Assembly (NCBI GenBank): GCA_945643635.1
Contig: CALZFC010000031.1
Location: forward strand, 2,345,001 to 2,409,000
Source of the DNA: Allodiplogaster sudhausi
Taxonomy: Eukaryota > Nematoda > Chromadorea > Rhabditida > Diplogasteridae
Reading direction: 5' to 3'
Length of the DNA: 64,000 bases
Shown here: positions 36,789 through 47,235 of the stretch, one piece after another
Layout of the letters: each line of letters begins with the position of its first letter
Numbering within the stretch: position 1 is the first letter of the stretch
Translations under genes and position numbers: made by a program
The notes under the pieces: generated by a model
What the model was told of the DNA's origin: nothing
The model's database searches: none
Seen by the model: the letters and a program-made list of their open reading frames with translations, nothing else

Positions 36789-38456
36789 ATGCTAAAGATC
36801 GATACGGTTGCAACATCTAAGCGGTTGGCAAGAGAAAAGGGAAGACCGCTGAAGGTAGACGACTTGCGAGCATTCGTTAGCTCAACACACCCCGGCACGC
36901 TTCTTTCGCCGGATCCCGAGGCTTATGCTGAAGTCTCCGACAGTGACAGGCCCTCTCTTCGTGATGTTGTCGACGTCTTCAACGTCGTGATTGTAAGATT
37001 TTTTCATTGCCTCTTCTTCACTTGTTCACCATTCTGCCATCTTTTAACTGTTAATATAGGCTGAGCACAACGCAATTATAATGGCGGATCTTCAAGTTAC
37101 CGTCAAGGCGATTCATGCTCAAGCCAAGTCGGCACAGCGCCGACTTGCTTACCGCAATGTTAGATGAACATTTATTTTGAAAAGTTAACTTCGTCTTTGA
37201 CATTCATTTTTGCATTTTTGCAGGCTGATCCTCCGTTGAGTTTTCGCCCGGATCTGTGTGTGGAATCTGGGTTCGATCTGCGCGCAGTTGTGCCGTATTC
37301 CGAGGATGTAGTTGATCTGGCTGTGGTCGCATCAACCTACATCAGCTTCTCCAAAACGGCAACCGCATTCCGTCAATTGGTCATGCTCGGGCGGTTTCTT
37401 TTCTCGAAGGTTAGCACATGGTTAGCACATGCTTAAATTGAACCATCACACACACTGAGTTTGCAATGGTTGTTTATTATGAAAATATTCCTCATATTTA
37501 GACGGTTCCTGCAGAGACAGTTGCGAGAATGACTGGTTGTGCGACTCAGCCACACTACAGATGCATTCCAGACAAATACTTCGAGACTTTGATGAGTATG
37601 TTGTTTCACTTATTTTGTTACCTTTCAGATATTGTTAACCTGTTGTGTTCTAAGGTTGCCTTTTCATTGCTGGGGATATGAAGGATGGAGATCCGGAGTA
37701 TCATCGAGATCTACTCAGCGTACACGTACGGAGGGCGATCACTAATTATTGGTAATTTCGTACTATTCGGTTTAACTCTTTATTCACAGTATATCATTGC
37801 AGTGACCAACAAAGGTTCAAGAGAAAGAAGTCCGGGAAGTCCAGCAGTGCAGAGCTGGTCGTAACGAACGAACCACGAGAGGAGCCAGCTAGCATTGCCG
37901 GGTACGAGTTAGCATTTCTCCTGCTAATTCATAAGTCTCATAATAGATTCATCAGCAAGAACGCGCATGTGCCTGCCATGGAACACACAGAGCAGAAACT
38001 TCTCGACAATGAGGACGAGTACTCGTTCGGAGCGGCTGCGAGCAGCTACGAGAATGAATACGCAAGGTACTTTAGTAAGATCTAAACTTTAGTAAATAAG
38101 ATCAATCCATCTAAAAAAAAACAGAAGCCCTGTTCAATTCAGAGTGGAAGCGGCGAGCATTCCGAATCGAGCTCTCAACAGCAGTGGACCTGCCCAGAGG
38201 TTCATATAACCAAATTTCTACAGTAATTTGTACTTGTACTTGCACAACACATATTTGTACTTCTTGTAATTGAGGTATAAGCGTCCCATGCTAGGAACTC
38301 CAGTTGCTGCTGACAGTCGTGCGGGCAAGATGAGGTTTTCTTAACTAATTGAACACTACCCTTTTGCATTTGATGCTTCATGTCTTGTAATTAAGGCGGA
38401 TGCATAAACGGACTCCTCTTCGTGAAGTCCGCGAGAACCGGTCACTGTTCCCATAG
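36789..38456 (+). CDS. Second transposon protein with BEN-like region, 10 exons, 364 aa
   Basis: Exons: 36789-36992, 37060-37158, 37224-37409, 37502-37595, 37655-37751, 37803-37901, 37947-38066, 38125-38199, 38275-38334, 38396-38456; 1095 bp in phase. The N-terminal third (residues 45-100, DVVDVFNVVIAEHNAIIM then AIHAQAKSAQRRL) looks helical and could be a coiled coil. Residues 145-235 run AFRQLVMLGRFLFSK, VARMTGC, RCIPDKYFETLMSCLF, HVRRAITNYCDQQRFKRKK. This matches the general pattern of a BEN domain: helix, Gly turn, LDxxKxxxI-like segment and a final VRxxIxxKC helix. The tail is basic and Ser-rich, ending REVRENRSLFP. By position it is the counterpart of the En/Spm accessory protein that binds subterminal repeats; the BEN assignment and DNA-binding role are inference. 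Confidence 0.75.
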
Positions 38457-38652
38457 AAGAATGTTGCCATCCATCTCTACGAAGGTGATCTTCCTTTCTT
38501 CCGTAGCACCTTACTTTTTTAATATTACAAGCATGGCATTAGAAATTTTAGTACAAAAGGTTGCTTTCTCCAAAGAATTTTTAAAGCAAATAGTTTCTTG
38601 AAATTTTGATGTCGAGTTCTAATAAGCTGTAGACTGTACACTAAGGTTTCTT

Positions 38653-38925
38653 TTAGTTCATAATTCGTTCATAATTTCGGCATTTCTTGTGGGAATTCTT
38701 CGTATATCCTTGTAACATGCTTCTCGAGTCTTGATCTGTGGAATAGGCGCCGGTGCCTTGAATGCCGGGGCACATCTTATTTGTGGATTCGTAGAATTTG
38801 CAGCATTGTAGTTTTCTTCTTTGCAACTCGCTCACTGTGAAAATCTCATCATCATTCGAACCTTTATTTTCATTTGCTTGCATCTTGTAACATAATCGGC
38901 CTAAGCTTAGGAATTCCTGTGCCAT
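38653..38925 (-). CDS. Small convergent ORF inside the transposon, 90 aa
   Basis: Begins MAQEFLSLGRLCYKMQ, contains SELQRRKLQCCKFYE and five Cys residues, ends NYERIMN. No intron is needed and no family is recognised. It lies between the second gene and the right end on the opposite strand. It could be a small element protein or a chance frame. Confidence 0.3.
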   Translation of the reverse strand: MAQEFLSLGRLCYKMQANENKGSNDDEIFTVSELQRRKLQCCKFYESTNKMCPGIQGTGAYSTDQDSRSMLQGYTKNSHKKCRNYERIMN

Positions 38926-39104
38926 TTTTCACAATTCCGCCCTTCCCTGTGCTAAATGTATCACGTATTGAGTAATTTTAACTTGTTAGACTGTTATTGT
39001 CTAATTTCGTGTACTATTAATGCTTAAAAGCCAGAAATAAAGAATGTTTTGAGAATACGCTTCTTTCGCAGTGGAAATTATGACCTAGTGAAATTTAAGA
39101 AATC

Positions 39105-39194
39105 GCATGGTGCAATTCGCAAAAAGAATCCTATTAATAAGCCTTTTTGCACCGCAATAAAGATCCTTTCGAAACCCTTTTTAATACGCCTTGC
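39105..39194 (-). repeat. Right subterminal repeats
   Basis: Inverted, degenerate copies of the left-end unit: GAATCCTATTAATAAGCC, then TTTTTGCACCGC, AAGATCCTTTCG and CCTTTTTAATACGCC immediately inside the right terminal repeat. Confidence 0.75.
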
Positions 39195-39230
39195 ACAATC
39201 CTTTTAATAAGCTTATTTTCATTTACAGAG
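39195..39230 (-). repeat. Right terminal inverted repeat
   Basis: ACAATCCTTTTAATAAGCTT followed by ATTTTCATTTACAGAG, the inverse of 33144-33179 with one difference. Confidence 0.95.
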
Positions 39231-39820
39231 ATCTTTTAACTAGTTTGTATCAGAGCGTCACGACCAATAAAGTTCTAAATACAACATTAAATGAATCGTA
39301 GGATAAAGGAAAGCAACCCGAGAGTATCGTTGCCATATAAGACATTCGGTTATGAAATCATAGTAAATGGTGCAAATTGTTTCTTTTTTGTCCTATGTTC
39401 TATACTGGCTGACAATAATTGTTTTGAAAGTATCTCAATAGTTTAAATTGTGGGTTTCAAGCACAGCGAAGAGTGAGCGGTGTTCAAATGTAAAATGGAA
39501 AGCAATATTTTTCTCTGCAACACGGCAGCAACGCAGAAATGCCTATTTAGTTTTTTTCAGTTCACTTTGGTTGTATCAATATAAGAAAAGGGAAAGAATA
39601 TATTTAGCAGGAAACTTTTTGTACATGGTCATTTAGTATTTACACATGAAGAGTTAACTACTGGAATGAATAGCCAAGACAATTGACAATGCAAGAAAAT
39701 CGAATCTGCGTGTAACCGTACGCTCGTGAATGTGTGCTTGTCAGTTCACTAGTATACCGTATCCATTTTGCCTTTCCTGTTGGGACCATTTAGTTTAAAG
39801 AGTAGATTTAGGCGCCTTCG
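39231..39820. other. Spacer between transposon and GPCR stop
   Basis: About 590 bp of AT-rich sequence with no recognisable gene or repeat. It should include the 3' UTR of the minus-strand GPCR. Confidence 0.55.
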
Positions 39821-40557
39821 TCAGACTGCCTGTGGCGTGAGCTTGTCGAGCAGCGTCAGCGTATCGTGTGTGATCAGAGGCGTTTGCGCGCCGTTCAGCG
39901 GCTGCCCGATAGTCGGTCCGTTCCCGTTCGTGCCTCCATTTCCGTCGCTACCGTTTCCGCCAGTGCCGTTGAGTGCTTCGTTACCGTAACCCGCTGACTG
40001 CTCGCCAGAGAGCGTGCCGTTACGGTAGTGCCCTTCGCGGCGGTGGCAAAAGTTGCCTGGAATTATTTTATTTTCTTAAATTGTAAGGACTGTAAGGAAA
40101 ACAAAAAAATTGTAAGGAAAACTGTAAGGACTCCCAAAGGTCACATCCATTTTGCTATACAGTCGTCAAAAGAAAAACCCTTCGACAATCCCGGACTCGC
40201 GCCAATTGTTTTCGTCGATCATCTCATGCAGTCAAAACAGAGGCGGGGGGGGGGGGACCAGGAAATTCGAGTGGATTGCCCAAGGGAGAGAGATTGCTGA
40301 TTCTATTCGATGTGCTTACATTTGCATCTGAAAGCAATAGGCCAGTAGAGAGGCTGAGAGTTAAAAAAAAAGGAGAGAGAGAGTTGTTGGAAAAGCGGAA
40401 ATGTGTGAGATCTCTTTTCATTCCGATCTACTTCAGTGAATCTTCTACCATTTCTTATTTCAAAGAATGACCATTGCTCCTTTTCGTGACAATGCCTTAG
40501 ACACAATTCATCAAATGAGAGTGCTCTTCTCTCTGTTTCTATGCCTTTGAAAATGAA

Positions 40558-40598
<41 letters not shown>

Positions 40599-41948
40599 AA
40601 GGGAAGCGATGATGCACAAGGAACGAAAATACTTTCATATTCATTCTTCCTCATTGGTTTTACTTTCTTTCTCTCTTTTTTTTCTGTCTGTTCCTCCTTC
40701 CCTCTCCTTCTCTCTATTCACAGTATGTCTACATGTCCATTGTGATACGGAGTGTGGCCAACGAAAGAAAGGGAAGCTGATGCTCAGAAATACATATCTC
40801 ACAGATATACACAGCATCTGTATTCCTACGCAGTCCGTGTTTTCGTCTGGGCTTCTCAGAAAAGCCACTAAAGTAGCGGCCAAACCAATTGCGTTGATAG
40901 TCAACGAAGAAAGAAAGAGAGTTGTTGCAACGAGAAGAGCAAATATCATAAGTAACAAGGGAATACGCCGTTGGCAGGTGCGCGACAAGAGAATGGAAAG
41001 GAAAACAAGCCTAAGGAAAACAGCAAAACAATGACGCCGAAACGAGAAAAGAATATGCTCAGGCTGTTTCTTTGCTATCATCAAATAATACAAGATCTCC
41101 GAGATTTCTCAAGGCTACATTTTCTCACAACTACGACGCCTTCCCATAAATAGCCTGGATTTTTTATTAATCATGATAAAGCAATAAATTTTTTTTATAA
41201 ATATTTCAAACGTAAAATTCTGAACGAGGAAAATCTGAACGAGCTGACCGATAAACTGGATCATCTCCTTGCGCAGCAGTGGCTGGCAGCTCATGTAGAT
41301 GGGCAGGCGGAGGGCGCACGAGCAGATCGTCAGCAGGGACACCGCGTCCACCGACAGCACGTAGAACACAATGAAGCTGGAAGATTTGAATTTTAACTTT
41401 TCCCGCCAACAATGAAAATGAGTGCTTACAATAGTCATATCAGCCACATTGCATCGGTGATGACTAACTCGGAGAATAGACTGGCGACGTCGATGTACTC
41501 CCAGATCGTGACGATGACATTGAGGAGATTCGAGAAGAGATAAGTGCCGACGAGGATGACGAGGGTGCGGGTCGCCGCGCGGATTCGGGCCTGATAATAA
41601 GAAAATATATCAGTGATTAATTTGACTTTTCCATCTTTAGTTTTACGTTGTGCGTTTTAACATATATTTTTGAACACTTTAATTTAAAATATTGCATATT
41701 TTAACGTTCTCGCACCCTCTTCTGTTTGGCGAACTGTCGATCAACGGGCACGCTGCTGTTGCCGTTATTGATGTCGACGGTTGAGGAGGGAGAGGAGGAC
41801 GGCTGGCGGAGACGGGCAACCAGGCCGAGGTTCAGGTACAGCAAAATGAAGAAGGGCGCGAAGATGGTCGAGATTGTGCTGTAGAGAGTGAATGAGAGAA
41901 TGTGAAAGAATGAGAGATAGAGATTGAGAGAGAACCAGATAGAGAGAC

Positions 41949-41995
<47 letters not shown>

Positions 41996-43479
41996 TAAGC
42001 ATGTAAGTAAATAGTAGTACGGGGAACAAGTAAGCTTATTAAAAAGAAAGCTCTGACCGGAAGTAGAATCGCCATATCTGGCTGAACTGCGCATTGCGTG
42101 CAAGAGGCCCTGGCTCGACGCCCCACTCGCGGACGGCGCCCGCGCATGCCGCGTCACGCACCACCTCAACAGAGAACGGTCGGCATTTGCTTCCCACAGA
42201 AAACAGTCTCCTGAGTTCATAATGATCTGTTAAAGCACAGAATGATTCATGCTGCTCACCGTGACTTCAAAGAAGAATGTGCCCTTCGTAATGAATGCTA
42301 TCAAGAAGGCGGCAATCACGAAGAAGCGTCGATTCCTCTGGAAATATTTTATAATGATTGCAAAATAATTTATCTCTTTACTTTATTTTTATATTTTTAT
42401 AATTTTTTTTAAATTTTATAATTTATATTATTCAGCTGCGTTTTCTTTAAAAAAAAATCTTGCCTGGAGCATCTCGACACTCCTGTGCGAGACTGTGATC
42501 GCGTATCGTTCCACGGCGGCGAAAGTGATGAGATAGGAAGAAGTTGTCATTGCGATATGCGAGATCGTCAGCATGGGCACGACGTAGTGAGCCCTTTCAA
42601 GTGAGGCATTCCATGAGCATTCCAATCAAGATCAGCAAGATTATTTGAACTCATTCATTTAAATTCATCGGCTTTCCTTCCTTTTTCTTCTCATTTCATG
42701 TCCTTTGTTTCCATTCCATAAGGAACAGTTTACTGTCCTTCATTAAATAATCCTCTTTTAATCTCAGAAGAACACGCATACCAGAGCGTGCGCAGAAGAT
42801 AGCTTCTCGTGTAGTTGACGGCGACGTTGACAGACATGAGCAGAATGTACGAGACTCCCATGAACACGTCGAAGAAGGCGAGCAGCATCAGGTAGAGATT
42901 GTTCGAATTTCTTAATCACAATTTTTCGCTAATTTCATTTTTATGAAAAAAAATTTTTGTACGAGACAATGGACGAAATCATAATTATTAACATTATTAG
43001 AAGCAGTGTTTGTGAAAAACATATGAACTTTGAAGTGAGCAAGAGAGAGAGAGAGATTGGCAGTGAGAGAGAAAGAGAGAGAGAGAAGCTTCCTCTCACC
43101 GATGCTGCTTGCTAGTGACGAAGAGCGTGAAGACGAAGAGATTCTCGACAACGGAGATGATGCTGACGCTCACTCCGAACACCACGACGATCCAGAATCG
43201 TTCGATCAGGAAGTCTGTGTCCACCTTAAAGTCGGCGCAAGGTCAGTATTATTTATTTATATTATTTTTTGTTATTCAAAAAAATTTTTGTATTATTATT
43301 TGCGAATATTCCTATGAAAGCTTTTGCTATCACATCTATAATGGACGTTCACCTATAGCAGGAAAATGCACATGTTCGACATCGTCTCTAACCTCCTGGC
43401 ATCTCTCATCGAGTGCCGCATGATGCTGCTCTTTCACGGCGTCGGCGGCAAGGTCAGCCGATAAGTTGGAGAGGTTCAT
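39821..43479 (-). CDS. Class A GPCR, FMRFamide-peptide-receptor-like, 10 exons, 434 aa
   Basis: Exons: 43479-43393, 43224-43100, 42910-42782, 42593-42464, 42337-42260, 42164-42058, 41878-41716, 41590-41469, 41376-41249, 40056-39821; 1305 bp in phase. The N-terminus MNLSNLSADLAADAV has two N-glycosylation sequons and no signal peptide. TM1 ends VVENLFVFTLFVTSKQHR; TM2 is LYLMLLAFFDVFMGVSYIL with the conserved Asp. TM3 ends in ERY (the DRY position). TM4 is FFVIAAFLIAFITKGTFFF; TM5 is STIFAPFFILLYLNLGLV; TM6 begins ARIRAATRTLVILVGTYLF; TM7 includes SCALRLPIYMSCQPLLRKEM, a nematode variant of the NPxxY helix. The C-terminal tail is unusually rich in Gly/Asn (GNGSDGNGGTNGNG). Ligand unknown; a neuropeptide is likely by family. 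The 1.2-kb last intron holds GA and poly-G tracts. The intron after exon 4 has a GC donor. Confidence 0.88.
40057..41248. repeat. Last intron of the GPCR with poly-G and GA tracts
   Basis: An uninterrupted run of 12 or so G lies at about 40244-40256, and (GA)n at 40560-40600. No exon is recognised inside. Confidence 0.75.
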
Positions 43480-44628
43480 TCGAGAGAAGGACGAGGAAGT
43501 TCGTAAAGGAAGTCAACAACAACTGCCCGAGGGGCCCGCCGCCTCACCGTAAATCTGACCTTGTGAGGAAAAAGATTGCATTCCCGCAGAGTGAACTGTC
43601 AACATCCGCGTAAAAGATTCACGAGTTAAATCGGCCGATATTTTTTGAACGAAAGCATTTTATGCAAATGGAATGTTGCTATACTCACGCGAACGCTGCA
43701 TGTGGAGCTATAAGGAAAAAGTGGAGGAACTTCGTGGCTTCATGGGGAAGAGAAGAGGGCATTCTTTCCCTCTCTCTCTCTATCTCTCTCTCTCAGTCTC
43801 TCTCTCTCTATCTCTATCCTTCTTTAGAGAAGAAAAGAAGAAGAGAAAAGTACGGGTTGGACAGGCTCGACCGATAACGAAGAGGTAAGACTAGATATGA
43901 TGAGGAAGGAGACATACCAAAATAGACAAGGCCCGAGGGGGGATGAAACTTATTGGGGGAGGGAGACAGAACAAGAGAGAGAGAGAGAGGGAGAGGGAGA
44001 GAGAGAGAGGGAGAGAGAGAGAGAGAGTTTGAGTAGGGTAGATGATGATTGGTCATCAGTAAGTGGATAGGAATAGAAGAAAACGGATAGTGGAATTTAC
44101 TTATGACGTCTAAGCATGGCAGAAGCAACACATGGAATAGCCTCCCACTTCCTTCCGAATTACGGTATTCACTTTGGGACCCAAAGTGCTCAGCTCATGG
44201 GCGGAAATGTGGAGACAATCGCGTTCGGGCGATCTTGGAAGGAGAGAGAGAGGGGGGAGAGTAAGAGAGAGAGAGAGAGAGAGAGAAGGAGAAGTATAGA
44301 GAATCAGAAAGGCAATAGAATGGACTGAGCTTCCTGTCGGTCGCGTGACCGAAGAACAGGAAGAGAGTGAGAAGGGGTGGGACGAGGAGAGGGAGGAGGG
44401 AGGAGAGAGTGCAAAGAAGGGGCGGGCGGAAGCAGAGACGAATGTCTAAGGCATTCTAATGAGAGAGAGGGAGAGAGATTTAAAAAAAAAGAAGAGGGAA
44501 AGAGAGAGGAACACATAAAATCACAAAATAGGGAATTAAGCACGACAAGAGAAACAGTGCGGAGAACGGCATCGGGCGAGAGCGGAATGCATCATGGGAA
44601 GCGACAAAGAGAGAATCGAGCTGAGCAA

Positions 44629-44662
<34 letters not shown>

Positions 44663-45522
44663 ATCTCTCTCTCTGTCTCTGTCTCTCTCTCTCCCTATCT
44701 CAGTCATGCAACAAACAGCAAAGGGCAAATGTGCTTCTTGAGTGGGGTTGGAAGAGGAATGAGAAGGAGAAGCATCCTCGGGCACTGCTAATGATCTCGG
44801 CGAACAGCTTCCATCCTCCAACTGTTTCCTCTCAGCAATGGCTTGCCGACTTTATCGAGTCTAGAAGAGGCCAAAACCACATACGACAAGCAGAATTGGG
44901 CGGCCGAATGCCGTGTGTAAATATGCTGCATTCCTACGTCATTTGCTTTAAATTAACCGCAATCAACAACAGCAACAAAAGAAGGAGAATTTGATTGGAA
45001 TTCACAATTAAATGAGAATAAATCTGAAGAATAATTAATGATTTCCCATGAGGCAGCCACACATTCTTGCTATGAATAGCAGTTCTTTGTGTCCTAAAGA
45101 GTCTAATTAATTAATGCTGCGCAATAGATGGAAGATATATGAAGGAAGAGCATGCCTCAGAGACACGCGTGGATGGAATTCACTAGCGCGAAGAGGAGCG
45201 ATCTCTTTCATTCGAGTGCGTCTCCATTACGACGAACACTAAATTAATCATCACAGCACATGAAGGATGGCCACGGGCATAAAGGGCACATATTGCACAT
45301 TTGCGCATGTATGTAATGTCGCATAAATGTAAAATTATTTTTGCAGATATTTACAGATTTCTTGAAATTGCTGGCATAGAATCTTATGGTAGATAAAAGA
45401 AAGAGACAACAATGACCGCGGTCAGCAGAAGCTGCTATTTTTGTCGTGCATGCAATGGAAGGGGTCTCTGAGGACCCTCTGGCCTTCAGTTCAGTCTATG
45501 CTTGCTTCTTCTCTGTGAAAGC
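43480..45522. repeat. GA/CT microsatellite region upstream of the GPCR
   Basis: CT tract at 43770-43815; GA tracts at 43975-44027, 44250-44290, 44460-44510; CT tract at 44630-44700. The segment nearest 43480 probably holds the GPCR promoter. One exon-like piece near 44838-44915 (+), bounded by CTCTCAG and a GT, can be read as SLEEAKTTYDKQNWAAEC but has no partner exons. Confidence 0.6.
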
Positions 45523-45543
45523 ACCCCCCTCCCCCCCCCCCCC
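45523..45543 (+). repeat. Poly-C tract
   Basis: CCCCCC, T, then 13 C. The G-rich strand could form a quadruplex. No gene is attached. Confidence 0.9.
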
Positions 45544-45639
45544 GGGCGGTGCATTAGCGATGCTCACAGCCGTTTTTTTGTGCCATACGCTCACAGAGTA
45601 AGTCATGAATAATATTTCCATGGCTATAACGTCACGTTC

Positions 45640-45877
45640 TATCTCTGTCTCTCTCTCTCTCTCTCTCTTTCTCGACCTCTCTCGCTCTCTCGCTCTCTCA
45701 CGCTCTCTCTGGCCTCCCACTCCCTTTGTTCTTTTGTGGAGTTACGGTCTTTCCGTTCCACTTGTTTTACTTTTGAGTCTCTCCCTCGTCGGGGAGACAT
45801 TCTTCTTCCCTTGCCATGTCCTGTCACTCTTGCGTGGATGCTTTCATTCTCTCTCTCTCTTTCTACCGCTTCTCTTG

Positions 45878-45908
<31 letters not shown>

Positions 45909-45970
45909 GCTTCTCTAGCTCTCTCTCCCGCTTTTTTTATCTCTCTCCCTTCCTCCCTCTCCCTCTCTCC

Positions 45971-46014
<44 letters not shown>

Positions 46015-46340
46015 CCCTCTCATCTCCTCTTCTCCAAATCCGTGGTTACTTGTCGTGGTGGCGCTGGCGACGGTGTCACCATTGATCGCGCGGACAAAAA
46101 GAGATGCCAGAGCATCAAGTCAGATATGCACTCTCCTCTCATTCTCTCATTCTGTCTCTTTCTTTCTCCTACCCTCTCGCTCTATCTTTTCCTCCCCTCT
46201 CATTCACTCTCACTCCCTCTTTTCCTGCTCCCTCTCATTCACTCTTTCTCTCTTCCTCCTCGCCCTCTCTCGCTTTCTCTCTCTCTCTTTCTCTCTTTCT
46301 CTCTCACTCGTTCTCTCTGTCTCTCTTCCTCTGCCAAAAT
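45640..46340 (+). repeat. 700-bp polypyrimidine region
   Basis: Almost continuous CT-rich sequence broken by short mixed segments (45720-45840, 46035-46125). Frames through it are Leu/Ser/Phe runs and are not genes. Confidence 0.85.
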
Positions 46341-46457
46341 ATGGCCACCCGATTTGACTATCCGATATGAATGGATGAAGACGTGAAGCTGGAAATGAAA
46401 GCTATAAAATCAGCACACGGTCGGTGATTCCTTTCCATGTCCCCTCCCTCCCTCTCA

Positions 46458-46500
<43 letters not shown>

Positions 46501-46619
46501 CTCTTATTTCATCCGTCATCTCTTTTATGTCATTCTGTCCATCGTTAAAGTCATGTTTGTCTTCCAAAAATATATTTCCTCACACTTCCTATTTCATATC
46601 CTTTTCCTAAATATTACTT

Positions 46620-46662
<43 letters not shown>

Positions 46663-47199
46663 GGGCCTGCACATGCATTCAAATGGGTTTCATTTACTTA
46701 GTATCCCTCTCGCACTTTAAGTTCTCTATCCAGGTTCCGCTCTCTCCCTCTCTCTTTCTCTCTCTGACTCCATCTCTCATCCCTTTCTTTCCCTCTATCT
46801 CCCTCTCCTCTGTCTCTATTTTCCTGCTCATTATTCAGATCACTCGCTAACCATGACTCTCGCACCTCTTTTCCGCATTTTGTGATACAGGCTGGAGTGA
46901 ACGATCAAAGATGTATCGAAGAACCCAGCGTTGGTGATGAGGATGGCTGAAGGATCGACCATAGGACAAGAGATTTAAGGAGTGGTACGGTAGGGAGAGA
47001 GAGACAGAGGAAAGAGATAGAGAGAGAGGGAGAGAGAATTGGAGTGCGAGCCGAGAGAGGCAGATTGGAACGGTGCAGTGCACTGATAAGCTGAACATCG
47101 CAAATGGAATACAAAGAACGGGAGGTGGTTCGAGGGGAAAATGAGAAAGAGGTGAGACTGATGAAGAGAGAAAGCGAGGAATTAAGAGAGATGTGTGAG

Positions 47200-47235
<36 letters not shown>

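Larger units (their letters stand above)
33144..39230 (+). mobile_element. Complete two-gene DNA transposon, CACTA/Mirage/Chapaev-like (Tnp2 class), about 6.09 kb
   Basis: The element is bounded by 36-bp terminal inverted repeats matching at 35 of 36 positions, with direct and inverted subterminal repeats just inside. It contains, on the plus strand, a 12-exon Tnp2-like transposase gene (33501-36639) and a 10-exon second gene (36789-38456). Both read in phase without stops. A short minus-strand frame lies at 38653-38925. The outermost bases are CTCAG / CTCTG rather than a classical CACTA end, so the exact boundary and target duplication are uncertain. If the end is at TAAATG, the flanking base triplets are both CAG, which would be a 3-bp duplication as expected for this superfamily. 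Family placement rests on the transposase. Confidence 0.9.

Noticed and set aside
42164..42226. Apparent frameshift between GPCR exons 5 and 6
   Set aside because: Using the acceptor TGTTGAG at 42165 instead of the upstream one restores phase, so no lesion is needed.
44377..44994. 205-codon frame on the plus strand
   Set aside because: Mostly Arg/Glu and Ser/Leu runs translated from GA and CT arrays.
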